A DNA stretch of 64,000 bases from a virus, in the IMG/VR virus record IMGVR_UViG_3300011116_000574, positions 36,658 through 100,657 of that record. One strand, 5' to 3'. The translations under genes were made by a program, and so were the position numbers. Numbering within the stretch: the first letter of the stretch is position 1; each line of letters begins with the position of its first letter. The notes under the pieces are model-generated. The model saw only the letters and a list, made by a program, of their open reading frames with translations, searched no databases and had not been told where the DNA came from. Below are positions 46,203-54,126 of the stretch, piece after piece.

Positions 46203-48523
46203 TGGCTGCTGTTTTATTAAATAAATTACAACCAGGAAAAACATACACCGTAGCTGTAAAAGCAATCGACTCAGACGGTAATGTTTCTCCCAACTCTCTT
46301 ACATATACCTTTACCACTCCAACAACAAACCTTGATGGAACTGCACTTGTTGGATACAATAGCGCAGTAAATGTTGCTGTGGGCGCATCTGGGGCTATGA
46401 CTGCTGGAACATTAAGTCAAACTGGATTACAAGCAGCTGGAACTTTAGATTTATATGATGTTTGGAGTAAAACAGTTAATACTGGTTCTGGATACACAAA
46501 TTTAACTGGATCAATTGGCGGAACCATAATAATAAACAAAAATGGTATTCTTGGCTACTCTATTACATCTAGTGCAACAAGTGGATCATCTCAGGGAACA
46601 GCAAAATTTCTTTTAGATAATAAAAATGGAGATGCATATTTTAATGGTACCATTTGGACTACATCTAAAGTAGGAACGCTCCCAATTGCTGACTGGACTG
46701 CTAGTCAAATTAATAATAGTCCACTTGTTGGTTCCGCATATAATGTTGCAGCAAGTGCACTTCTTTCAGCCGACTCTGCAAGCACTAATGCTTTAAATTA
46801 TTTAGGAGTAAAAAATACTTCAATTTCTGGAAGCGCACTTATTTCATCAGCAAATACAATCACAAATGCTTCAAATCAACTTACCACTATATCTTCAAAC
46901 GGAATAACAATTACTACTGCTTCTGGAGCGTCAGCATCTACAGCATCTGGAGCAAGAATTGTTTTGAATTCGGTTGGCTTTGCTTCTTATAACGCATCTG
47001 GAAGTCCTACTGTTACTATTACTGCAGCAGATGGAACAGCAAGATTTACAGGTTCTGTTATTGCTACTGCTGGATTAATTGGTGGATTTAATTTAACTGC
47101 ATCTAATCAAAATGGTGATGCTCAAATGTATATTGGTACAGCAAGTCAACAAAATTGGACTGGAATGATTCCAGGAACGCAATGGTCTTTCTTTTCAGGA
47201 GCTTTAGACAACACAGGGTCTGCTGCTTTATTTAGAGTAAGTAATGCGGGTCTTTTATATGCACAAAATGCTGTTATTACAGGATCAATAACGGCACAAT
47301 ACGGAGTAATAGGTAACTGGAATATTGGTTCACAAAGTTTATGGGCGGGAGATGTTGGTGTTCAAAATTTTGCGGGAATGATTCCAGGAACAACAAATGT
47401 ATTTTTTGGTGGAGCAACATCTTCTGCTGCCGACAATGCTACATTTAGAGTTACAAATACAGGTTCTGTACTTGCAACTGCTGGACAGATTGGTGGGTGG
47501 TCTTTGGGACAAACATCATTATCTTCAAGAAATACAAAAAATATATTCTCTCAGTATGACCCATCATTTGAAAGCGGAGATTATGTAAATTATTGGAAAT
47601 CTAGTTTTTATTCAGTTGCAGGTTTTTCATCCTATATTTTATCAGACTCTTCCAAAGTAGACGGACTAAAAAGCATTGTTGTTGGCAGAATTGCTACCAG
47701 TGGAATATTAGGAAATTTTTATACCTATCCTTTTGCTAAAATGTATAAAAACCCAACAACACTTCAAAGATTTTCTATTGCAGATTTAAATCTTACACCT
47801 GGAAATACTTATGTTTTTTCAGCATATGTTAATTCTGGTACAAACTGGAGTACTGCTCAAGTTGGTGTCTATGTAGATCAATATACTGCTTCAAGTGGTG
47901 GAACTTTAAAAGGATCAAGTACCGCTGGAAATACCGTACCATCAGGAACTTGGACAAGAGTTTCATCTTCATTTACAGCAAGTTCTAATAGTTATTTTGA
48001 GTTTATTGTTTGGTCAGATGCAGCCGATACTTGGTATGCAGGATACCCAACAACAGCAGATGATATATTTTATGTGGATGCTGTTCAATTAGAATCTGGA
48101 AACACCGCAACAACCTATCAAATAAATAATGCAATTGTCATGTCTTCAAGTGCTGGAAGCTCTCCAATGCAATTTGGAACTCCAACAAATGATGGTGGAA
48201 TTATTTCCAATTTATCAGTTTCTCCAGAAGGAGTGCTAAATACAAAAGGATTAACATTGTATGGAACCCAACCATTTAATATTGCAACTGGTGTTGCTAC
48301 ATCATCTTCAGCAGCATTTACAACCATAACTTTACCAGCAGGAAGATTTTCCGCAACACCAAGAGTAACAGCAACAATTAGAAGCAATGTCTTTAGTGCT
48401 CTTTCTGGATATTATTCAATATATGTCGGTAATGAATCAAAGTCAAGTTTTACTGTTTATACAGCATCTGGCTCTACAAGTACAACAGGAAATTCTTTTA
48501 GCTGGATTGCTGTTCAAATATAG
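46202..48523 (+). CDS. tail fibre with FnIII-half start and repeat shaft (773 aa)
   Basis: Residues 5-40 (LNKLQPGKTYTVAVKAIDSD, GNVSPNSLTYTFTTP) match the second half of a fibronectin III domain. A Ser/Ala-rich coil region follows (about 160-250). Two repeats with GVIGNWNIGSQSLWAGD and AGQIGGWSLGQTSL mark a beta-prism shaft; the phrases GMIPGTQWSFFSGA and GMIPGTTNVFFGGA recur. A carbohydrate-module-like segment (about 455-640) and a C-terminal tip (TPRVTATIRSNVFSALSGYY) similar to H-type lectin tips end the protein. Confidence 0.8.
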   Translation: MAAVLLNKLQPGKTYTVAVKAIDSDGNVSPNSLTYTFTTPTTNLDGTALVGYNSAVNVAVGASGAMTAGTLSQTGLQAAGTLDLYDVWSKTVNTGSGYTNLTGSIGGTIIINKNGILGYSITSSATSGSSQGTAKFLLDNKNGDAYFNGTIWTTSKVGTLPIADWTASQINNSPLVGSAYNVAASALLSADSASTNALNYLGVKNTSISGSALISSANTITNASNQLTTISSNGITITTASGASASTASGARIVLNSVGFASYNASGSPTVTITAADGTARFTGSVIATAGLIGGFNLTASNQNGDAQMYIGTASQQNWTGMIPGTQWSFFSGALDNTGSAALFRVSNAGLLYAQNAVITGSITAQYGVIGNWNIGSQSLWAGDVGVQNFAGMIPGTTNVFFGGATSSAADNATFRVTNTGSVLATAGQIGGWSLGQTSLSSRNTKNIFSQYDPSFESGDYVNYWKSSFYSVAGFSSYILSDSSKVDGLKSIVVGRIATSGILGNFYTYPFAKMYKNPTTLQRFSIADLNLTPGNTYVFSAYVNSGTNWSTAQVGVYVDQYTASSGGTLKGSSTAGNTVPSGTWTRVSSSFTASSNSYFEFIVWSDAADTWYAGYPTTADDIFYVDAVQLESGNTATTYQINNAIVMSSSAGSSPMQFGTPTNDGGIISNLSVSPEGVLNTKGLTLYGTQPFNIATGVATSSSAAFTTITLPAGRFSATPRVTATIRSNVFSALSGYYSIYVGNESKSSFTVYTASGSTSTTGNSFSWIAVQI

Positions 48524-48535
48524 AAAGGATAGAGA

Positions 48536-48691
48536 ATGGAAAATATAGAGTTTGAGGGATATTCAGTTACTTGTAATAATTCCAAATGTGAAAATTATGA
48601 AATAATTATTGTTGTCCTTGCAGAAAAAAATAATCCACAAGTAATATGTGGACCATGTGGGCAAAATTTAAATCCAGAAAAACTTATATAG
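48536..48691 (+). CDS. small zinc-ribbon protein (51 aa)
   Basis: The ATG at 48536 follows AGAAAGGATAGAGA; the stop TAG is at 48689. C13, C18, C38 and C41 (TCNNSKC ... ICGPCG) form a compact zinc ribbon, with FEGYSV at the N-terminus and a beta strand (IIIVVLAEKN) between. It lies between the last fibre gene and a strong promoter. Related in style to the 61-aa ribbon gene at 51188. Function unknown. Confidence 0.7.
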   Translation: MENIEFEGYSVTCNNSKCENYEIIIVVLAEKNNPQVICGPCGQNLNPEKLI

Positions 48692-48693
48692 AC

Positions 48694-48722
48694 TTGCACT
48701 ATTAGAAAATAAATAGTATACT
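48694..48722 (+). promoter_or_regulatory. sigma70-like promoter
   Basis: TTGCAC, a 17-base spacer, TATACT. It drives the accessory and lysis genes. AAGGAGATATAA is the ribosome site of the first gene (48747). Confidence 0.75.
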
Positions 48723-48746
48723 TACATAGACAATAAGGAGATATAA

Positions 48747-48980
48747 ATGTCAGAACAGAATGAATTTGTTCCAGATCCCCGCTATGTGGCTCCACAGCCA
48801 TCTTTGCAGGATTTTCGCACACTAGAAATGTTGGTGCAGGAACTACAAAATCGTATTGGTCAGATTACAAGTCAGTATGAAGTCCAACTAGCACAACTAA
48901 AAGCACAGGCTACGCATGAAATTCAGTCCCGTGAACAGCGTATTCAGGAGCTTCAGGTAAATGCTCAGAAGGCAAATTAA
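48747..48980 (+). CDS. coiled-coil protein (77 aa)
   Basis: Pro-rich N-terminus (VPDPRYVAPQPSLQDF), then an unbroken Gln/Glu-rich coiled coil (about 24-75: MLVQELQNRIGQITSQYEVQ, LAQLKAQATHEIQSREQRIQ). This layout is common in actinophages near lysis or tail genes. It has a strong promoter. Function unknown. Confidence 0.75.
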   Translation: MSEQNEFVPDPRYVAPQPSLQDFRTLEMLVQELQNRIGQITSQYEVQLAQLKAQATHEIQSREQRIQELQVNAQKAN

Positions 48981-49347
48981 ATATACCCCTCGTGTTCCTA
49001 GTGGAATGATTGCCAAGACAGAAAAAGGTTACTTTTATGTCAAGGGGGAAAAACGATTCCGTTTTATTTCAGATAGGGCACGAGATTCCTGGAATCTTCG
49101 TATTGTGCCCACATCTGAATTAGCCATGACAAATATAAAAGTGGTGGGAATTGTGGGATTTAGAGATGGAACTTTGATAAGAGACATATCTAATGGTAAA
49201 ATATATCTTATAGTAGATAACAAAAGAAGTCTGATTACAGACCCAGATGATTTAAAATCGCTGGGATTTAAAAAACAAGATATTATTCTTGTCAGTAAAA
49301 AAGAAGCAGACTTTCAAAAAGAAGGAGAAGCACTAAATGCCAGATAA
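48961..49347 (+). CDS. possible surface or tail accessory protein (128 aa)
   Basis: Overlaps the coiled-coil gene by 20 bases. The second half (FRDGTLIRDISNGKIYLIVD NKRSLITDPDDLKSLGFKKQ) resembles a short repeat domain found in actinobacterial surface proteins and phage tails (D-G-T-L-I ... YLI-x-KR ... LGF). The N-terminal half is basic (MLRRQIKYTPRVPSGMIAKT). The exact role is unknown. Confidence 0.65.
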   Translation: MLRRQIKYTPRVPSGMIAKTEKGYFYVKGEKRFRFISDRARDSWNLRIVPTSELAMTNIKVVGIVGFRDGTLIRDISNGKIYLIVDNKRSLITDPDDLKSLGFKKQDIILVSKKEADFQKEGEALNAR

Positions 49348-49777
49348 TGTTAGCTTAACAGTATCAGAAATTAACCAAATGAAACAAACATCTAATAGTT
49401 TAATTAGTAGACTAAAAGATAAAACATTTACTTTTTCATCAAGTAAAGAAAAAGATACTGCAAAATCTTACCCGATCATATCGGATGATGAAGGTGGCTT
49501 GATGATATACGCAGCCAGAGAGACATTGAAGTTGTCAAAGACTACAAACAATACTGTTGTTTTTACCTTGCCAACTATAGATTTTTCGGGAACGCCCATA
49601 ATACAAGTTACGCTTACAGCCGTGACTGACAAAAGTAAATACTTACTTAGCACTTCGGCAACATGGGAACCTTCTGGTAAAATTACGGTTCATGTTTCTT
49701 CGGGAGTAGATTCAAAAACTTTAACAAAAGACAAACCTTCAGTTTATGTCAATGTTTTGGCTATAGGTCTTGGCTAG
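49337..49777 (+). CDS. beta-rich structural-type protein (146 aa)
   Basis: It overlaps the upstream gene by 11 bases. A polar helical start (SEINQMKQTSNSLISRLKDK) is followed by strands (VVFTLPTIDFSGTPIIQVTL, SATWEPSGKITVHVSSG), like a small tail-surface or decoration protein. No catalytic motif. Confidence 0.65.
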   Translation: MPDNVSLTVSEINQMKQTSNSLISRLKDKTFTFSSSKEKDTAKSYPIISDDEGGLMIYAARETLKLSKTTNNTVVFTLPTIDFSGTPIIQVTLTAVTDKSKYLLSTSATWEPSGKITVHVSSGVDSKTLTKDKPSVYVNVLAIGLG

Positions 49778-50033
49778 TTATAAAGTTTTGAAATCTTGGT
49801 CCAAAAGAGATAAAAAAGTTTCAAAAGAAGGGTATGTTCTGATAAAAATTCCAGAACATCCAAAATCATTTGGTGGTTGGTATTACGAACACCGACTGGT
49901 AATTGAAAAAACACTTGACAGAATACTAGAAGTATGGGAAACTATACATCATATCAATGAAGATAAAACAGACAATAGAATAGAAAATCTATTTCTATGT
50001 ACAAGAGAGCAACATAATAAAGCTCATAAATAG
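49770..50033 (+). CDS. HNH homing-type endonuclease (87 aa)
   Basis: The motif is clear: YYEHRLVIEKTLDRILEVWE, HHINEDKTDNRIENLFLCTR, EQHNKAH (H-N-H/HNH_3 type). The first residues (KSWSKRDKKVSKEGYVLIKI) are the usual strand pair. I keep the TTG at 49770, which overlaps the upstream stop, though no good ribosome site is seen. Single-gene HNH inserts are common mobile passengers in phage genomes. It could also nick at the cos or pac site, but the terminase is not near. Confidence 0.85.
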   Translation: MASYKVLKSWSKRDKKVSKEGYVLIKIPEHPKSFGGWYYEHRLVIEKTLDRILEVWETIHHINEDKTDNRIENLFLCTREQHNKAHK

Positions 50034-50045
50034 AAAGTAATATAA

Positions 50046-50855
50046 ATGACAAACGATCTTAAGTGGATGTTATCGTCTGACCAGCAATTCCCTTATCAGG
50101 ATGATAAGATGATTGAATTGTGGTTTAAGGTTATGAAGTGGTTTAAGCCAGATGTTGTAGATTATCTTGGCGACACGGATGACCAGGCTTGCTATAGCAA
50201 GTATTCAGAGGGCAGATCTGCAGAATTTCTTAAAATGTATAAAGACAACAATGGAGACCAAATTGTCCCATTGATACAGCATGAGGCAAAATTAGCAAGA
50301 GATTTTTATACTAAAACTAGAAAAATTGCTAAAAATGCTCAACTGTTTTCTGCGTTGGGTAATCACGATATTCGTATCTTTGATTATATTGATGCAAAAC
50401 TTCCAGAGTATATTCAGGTTGTTGACCCAGAAAAACTTTGGGGACTTGATTCTTTGGGTTATGATTACATTTATTATAACGAGCCACCTAAGTTAAGATT
50501 TGGCGATATCCATGTTCATCATGGAAATGCTATTTCACAAAACGCTGGTGAGTCAGTTCGTAAAGATGTAGATAACTTTGGGGTATCACTTATTCGTGGT
50601 CACTCCCATAGAGCTGGTGTGTATTTTAATACATACGAGTTAAGAAACGGCGGGAAAGGTGAAACACTTCGTGGCTATGAAATTGGTCATATGTGTGATG
50701 AAAAGTCTAAAGGTATGATGTATACAAATAATCATAATTGGCAAAAAGCATTTGCTATTGCTCATATTGAAAATGGCGTATACCCACATATTCAACTTAT
50801 TCATGTATCACCTGATTATTCCTGCTTTGTTGATGGAAAAAAGATTTCTATCTAA
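50046..50855 (+). CDS. calcineurin-like metallophosphoesterase (269 aa)
   Basis: Two-metal phosphoesterase. Ligand motifs are SSDQQ (D12; Gln replaces His at 14), YLGDTDD (D43), GNHD (N106, H107), HVHHG (H156, H158, H159) and GHSH (H186, H188). Gln in the first motif is seen in a number of phage members. Substrate unknown; possible roles are nucleotide second messenger or nucleic-acid end processing. The next gene encodes the holin-like protein. Confidence 0.85.
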   Translation: MTNDLKWMLSSDQQFPYQDDKMIELWFKVMKWFKPDVVDYLGDTDDQACYSKYSEGRSAEFLKMYKDNNGDQIVPLIQHEAKLARDFYTKTRKIAKNAQLFSALGNHDIRIFDYIDAKLPEYIQVVDPEKLWGLDSLGYDYIYYNEPPKLRFGDIHVHHGNAISQNAGESVRKDVDNFGVSLIRGHSHRAGVYFNTYELRNGGKGETLRGYEIGHMCDEKSKGMMYTNNHNWQKAFAIAHIENGVYPHIQLIHVSPDYSCFVDGKKISI

Positions 50856-50873
50856 TTATAAAAGGAGAATAAG

Positions 50874-51185
50874 ATGAATTTAACAGATTCACAAACCACA
50901 TCTTTAGCGGTGTTGGGACTAGGAGCATTAGTTGTTCTAGGTTCATCATTTCTAAAGACAGTAAACCTTTCATCTAAGGTTTCACATGCAATTGCAATTG
51001 TGCTAAGTATTGCAACTGGCTTTGTTAGTGATTATTTTGCTAACAATGGCACCACCGATCTAACCACAATTGCTCAGCAATCTACCTATATTTACACAGC
51101 ATCACAGTTGATTTACGCCTACGCACTCAAAGGCACCACCTTTGATGTATGGCTAACAAAATTTAATTTGTTTACTACTAAGTAA
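50874..51185 (+). CDS. holin-like membrane protein (103 aa)
   Basis: The ATG at 50874 follows AAAGGAGAATAAG. Hydrophobic stretches lie at about 10-27 (SLAVLGLGALVVLGSSFL), 37-57 (VSHAIAIVLSIATGFVSDYF) and 70-85. Size, number of helices and a polar C-terminus fit a class I or II holin. I see no endolysin nearby, so lysis assignment is by shape only. Confidence 0.68.
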   Translation: MNLTDSQTTSLAVLGLGALVVLGSSFLKTVNLSSKVSHAIAIVLSIATGFVSDYFANNGTTDLTTIAQQSTYIYTASQLIYAYALKGTTFDVWLTKFNLFTTK

Positions 51186-51187
51186 AT

Positions 51188-51373
51188 ATGCACTGTAAAT
51201 CGTGCGGGGGTAGAACTTTTATAGACAGAGTATTTTCTCAGAAGATGCGAATTGAGTTATTCTGTATAATGTGTGGAAAAAGATGGGTTATTAAAAAAGA
51301 TGGGAATGTGTTTGGAGAATGGCTAGTAAACCAAGAAAGAAAACTAGCGAAAAGATCTTGTATTTCTACCTAA
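51188..51373 (+). CDS. zinc-ribbon protein (61 aa)
   Basis: C3-x2-C6-G (HCKSCGG) and C26-x2-C29-G (FCIMCGK) form a zinc ribbon with a basic tail (NQERKLAKRSCIST). It overlaps the next gene by 55 bases in a different frame, so its C-terminus may be shorter in practice. Zinc-ribbon proteins of this kind often bind transcription or replication proteins. Confidence 0.65.
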   Translation: MHCKSCGGRTFIDRVFSQKMRIELFCIMCGKRWVIKKDGNVFGEWLVNQERKLAKRSCIST

Positions 51374-51834
51374 ATGGTAGTTTACATAAAGCTTTGCATA
51401 AAAACAGGGCGGAAGACCTTTTGATTGCTTGGAATTACATAGAGCATAAGCGTATGGCTTATTCTCTAGTTGATGTTGTTCGAAATAAAACAAATGCGTA
51501 TACTATCACCCAAGTTGGAAAGATGATTGGTAGAAGTCCAGATACCATTAAAAGACATTGGCGAGCTGGGGAAATTAGAAAACCCCAGCAAACCTACTCT
51601 CTTGACGGACAAGAAAGACCAAATAAATTCTTTTTTAGCGAAGACGATGTTAGATCCCTGCAAGATTTTTTTAAAACAGTTCATCGGGGTAGACCAAGAA
51701 AAGATGGTCTTATTACCCCAAGTAATATTCCGAGTAAAGCAGAATTAGAAGCACTTATGAGAAACGAAAAAGTTCTTTATACAAAAAATGAAGATGGGGA
51801 ATTTGTCCCTGTCTGGAAACAACCAGAGTGGTAA
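51319..51834 (+). CDS. DNA-binding protein with MerR-like HTH and AT-hook (171 aa)
   Basis: The helix-turn-helix is at about 58-85 (AYTITQVGKMIGRSPDTIKR HWRAGEI), followed by a KFFFSEDDVRSL segment as in excisionase/MerR HTH proteins. The AT-hook-like HRGRPRKDG is at about 122-130. It opens the replication module and is a candidate origin-binding or regulatory protein. The overlap with the preceding gene is large but the ATG is the only good start. Confidence 0.8.
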   Translation: MASKPRKKTSEKILYFYLNGSLHKALHKNRAEDLLIAWNYIEHKRMAYSLVDVVRNKTNAYTITQVGKMIGRSPDTIKRHWRAGEIRKPQQTYSLDGQERPNKFFFSEDDVRSLQDFFKTVHRGRPRKDGLITPSNIPSKAELEALMRNEKVLYTKNEDGEFVPVWKQPEW

Positions 51835-51835
51835 T

Positions 51836-52051
51836 ATGAGTAACCTTGAAAAAGACCCAACAAAAATTTTAAAATCTTCCCTAGAAATACTTCAAAAATC
51901 TTATAGGGTAGCAAAGAAAAAAGACGATATTGAAAATATGCTTGCCATATCAGACCGACTTATGCTATTATATGAATTGTTAAAGAATGGTGCCGAAAGC
52001 AAAAAGCCACCATCATTAGGATTTTTAGGAGTATTAGAAGATGACGAATAA
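51836..52051 (+). CDS. small helical protein (71 aa)
   Basis: I start at the ATG at 51836 (MSNLEKDPTKILKSSLEILQ), one base after the upstream stop. All helix with Lys/Glu (SYRVAKKKDDIENMLAISDR) and an acidic end (GFLGVLEDDE). Fits a replication accessory place; not recognised. Confidence 0.7.
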   Translation: MSNLEKDPTKILKSSLEILQKSYRVAKKKDDIENMLAISDRLMLLYELLKNGAESKKPPSLGFLGVLEDDE

Positions 52052-52253
52052 TACAAGCGTTAGAGTAGCATTAGAATTTGTTCGCAATTTAGGCAATTAC
52101 GAAAGTATCCGAATTTCAATCGGAGTAGAAGACTCTCTCAGACAAAGTGAAACAGTAGATCAGGCAACAGAGCGTGTCTACGCATTTGTTGAAAATAAGC
52201 TTATTGAAAAAGCAAATGAAATAGAAGCCGAACTTAAGGGCAACAAAAAGTAA
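52041..52253 (+). CDS. conserved actinophage replication-module protein (70 aa)
   Basis: The pattern VRVALEFVRNLGNYESIRIS IGVEDSLRQSETVDQATERV YAFVENKLIEK is widely conserved in actinophages near helicase and primase genes (recognised by pattern, no function known). Strand-strand-helix fold likely. It overlaps both neighbours. Confidence 0.75.
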   Translation: MTNNTSVRVALEFVRNLGNYESIRISIGVEDSLRQSETVDQATERVYAFVENKLIEKANEIEAELKGNKK

Positions 52254-52576
52254 TGACCAAAGATTCCGCAAAACTTGCTCACGCATTAGTGACCAAGTAT
52301 TCAAACATGTATGAATTAAAATATAATAAAAAGCCCACAATGAATCGTCACAGAGAAAAATGGGCAATGCAAGATGTTCTAGATAGTGTTGGATATGATA
52401 GGGCTTTAGAAATACTAGAGTATTATTTTTCTGTAACTAAACCAGGGCATCCATTATCTTGGTTTTATTTTAACTTTGACAAGCTTGACGAAGTTATGGT
52501 AAAGTTAGACCAAGACAAAGAACGCCGACAAAAGTTGCGGGAACAAACAAAGAGAATGGTAGAAGAGAATGAATAG
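52253..52576 (+). CDS. hypothetical protein upstream of helicase (107 aa)
   Basis: All-helical, aromatic and basic (MYELKYNKKPTMNRHREKWA, MQDVLDSVGYDRALEILEYY FSVTKPGHPLSWFYFNFDKL) with a charged coil at the end. Its last codons overlap the DnaB-type helicase by 8 bases. Position and shape suit a helicase loader or replication adaptor; inference only. Confidence 0.72.
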   Translation: MTKDSAKLAHALVTKYSNMYELKYNKKPTMNRHREKWAMQDVLDSVGYDRALEILEYYFSVTKPGHPLSWFYFNFDKLDEVMVKLDQDKERRQKLREQTKRMVEENE

Positions 52577-53795
52577 TGAAGCAGAGTTAATTTCATCAAT
52601 ATGTAGTACAAAAGATATTTCAACAGTTTTGGCAAGTAACATAGATGAAATTTTTGTTTCTCACAAAGATGTTTGGGATGGGTTAAAATCCTATTACAAC
52701 AAATTTCGCTCTGTTCCAGATGCAGAAGTTTTGCAGGAAAAGTTTAAAGATTTTGAGCCTGTGCAAGTAAAAGGTGAAACTGCTTATTATTTAGATAAAG
52801 CTAAAAATGATTACCTTACATCCCGAATTAGAAATATTCTTTTAGACTCTGGTAATAGTCTAAAGACAAATGCTGCATCAAGAGTGATTGCAGATTTACA
52901 AGCACAAGTATCTAATCTTTCTCGCATTACAACCAATGTCCGAGATGTAGACCTAACAGACTTTGAAATGGCTGAAAAGCACTATGAAGCTGTTCGTGAG
53001 CGAGCAGCAACTATGGGCGGTAGTCCAGGAATTATGACTGGATTCAAGGCTATTGATTATGCTTACCCAACAGGTATGGCTGCAGGTCACTTAATTGTTA
53101 TGATTGGTTGGGCTGGTCGTGGTAAAACATGGATGAGTTCCTATCTTGCTTGTAAAGCATGGGAACAAGGATTTAAGCCAATGATTATTTCGCTTGAAAT
53201 GACCCCAGAAAATATGCGAGATCGCATATATACAATGCTTGGTTCTGGCTTATTTAAAGCCTCAGACTTTTCTCGGGGAAGTGTGAACACTGATGATTTT
53301 GGAAACTGGGCTAAAAAGAAGTTTGACGACACAAATGGATTTATTCTTGTGTCAAATGAAGGTTCTAGTCAAGTCACTCCACAAACAGTTCAGGCTAAAA
53401 TTGATCAGCATAAGCCAGATATTGTAATCCTTGACTATCATCAATTGTTTGCAGACTCAAATAACTCAAAGTCTACAACAGAACGCAACATGAATATCTC
53501 TCGTGAGTTTAAGAATTTGGCGGTACGCAATAACATCCCCGTTATTGATATTGTTTCTGCCACCATGGAAGATATTTCTAGTCAGGATTCACCGCCATTA
53601 CTTTCACAAGTAGCATGGTCAAAACAAATTGAATATGATGCAGATATGGCTATGGCTGTGCATCGCACACCAGATACCAATATTATTGAAGTTGTAAGTC
53701 GAAAAAATCGACACGGTACGGACTTTGACTTCTTTTTAGATTGGGATATTAATCGGGGTATTGTAAAAGAAGTTTACGAAAACCCATTCGATTAG
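52569..53795 (+). CDS. DnaB-type replicative helicase (408 aa)
   Basis: RecA-fold hexameric helicase. Walker A is MIGWAGRGKTW (about 178-188). H1a-like SLEMTPENMRDRI and Walker B PDIVILDYHQLF follow, with a sensor segment SATMEDISSQDSPPLLSQVA and a C-terminal VVSRKNRHGTDFDFFLDWD. The N-terminal domain (about 1-120) is shorter than in DnaB. It unwinds DNA at the fork with the primase (54127). Confidence 0.9.
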   Translation: MNSEAELISSICSTKDISTVLASNIDEIFVSHKDVWDGLKSYYNKFRSVPDAEVLQEKFKDFEPVQVKGETAYYLDKAKNDYLTSRIRNILLDSGNSLKTNAASRVIADLQAQVSNLSRITTNVRDVDLTDFEMAEKHYEAVRERAATMGGSPGIMTGFKAIDYAYPTGMAAGHLIVMIGWAGRGKTWMSSYLACKAWEQGFKPMIISLEMTPENMRDRIYTMLGSGLFKASDFSRGSVNTDDFGNWAKKKFDDTNGFILVSNEGSSQVTPQTVQAKIDQHKPDIVILDYHQLFADSNNSKSTTERNMNISREFKNLAVRNNIPVIDIVSATMEDISSQDSPPLLSQVAWSKQIEYDADMAMAVHRTPDTNIIEVVSRKNRHGTDFDFFLDWDINRGIVKEVYENPFD

Positions 53796-53816
53796 TTATG
53801 TAAAAGCCTTAATTCC

Positions 53817-53825
53817 TGGTAAAAT
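53817..53825 (+). promoter_or_regulatory. extended -10 element TGG-TAAAAT
   Basis: It follows the helicase stop; GAAGAGAGGTGG leads to the ATG at 53845. Confidence 0.5.
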
Positions 53826-53844
53826 ATTAGGAAGAGAGGTGGAA

Positions 53845-54123
53845 ATGTTAAATAGAAATATAAAAAGTTTCTACATGAATGGAACTATAAAGAGCGATTC
53901 TGATATCGTAAGGCTTAGAGAAATGTATGAAAAGCTATTACTTGATGAAATGCGTACAAAAGGATATGTTCCAGTTCTTGACATTGACCCCCAATTTGCG
54001 ATAAAATATAACCATGAAAAAGATAACTACAGCTTCCATCTAGAAATGCATGGGGTTTTTGTAGGTAAGCGTAAGGCTTGGGAAATCGAAGGATTCTCAG
54101 GTCAGAATTACATTAAAAGGTAG
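53845..54123 (+). CDS. hypothetical protein between helicase and primase (92 aa)
   Basis: I start at the ATG at 53845 (MLNRNIKSFYMNGTIKSDSD); the GTG two codons upstream lies inside the ribosome site. Helix-rich first half (VRLREMYEKLLLDEMRTKGY), then strands (NYSFHLEMHGVFVGKRKAWE IEGFSG). No family recognised. Confidence 0.7.
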   Translation: MLNRNIKSFYMNGTIKSDSDIVRLREMYEKLLLDEMRTKGYVPVLDIDPQFAIKYNHEKDNYSFHLEMHGVFVGKRKAWEIEGFSGQNYIKR

Positions 54124-54126
54124 AAA

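Noticed and set aside
49770-50033. HNH gene as part of the DNA packaging machine
   Set aside because: HNH partners of terminase lie beside the large subunit; none is here, so a free-standing homing-type nuclease is the simpler reading.
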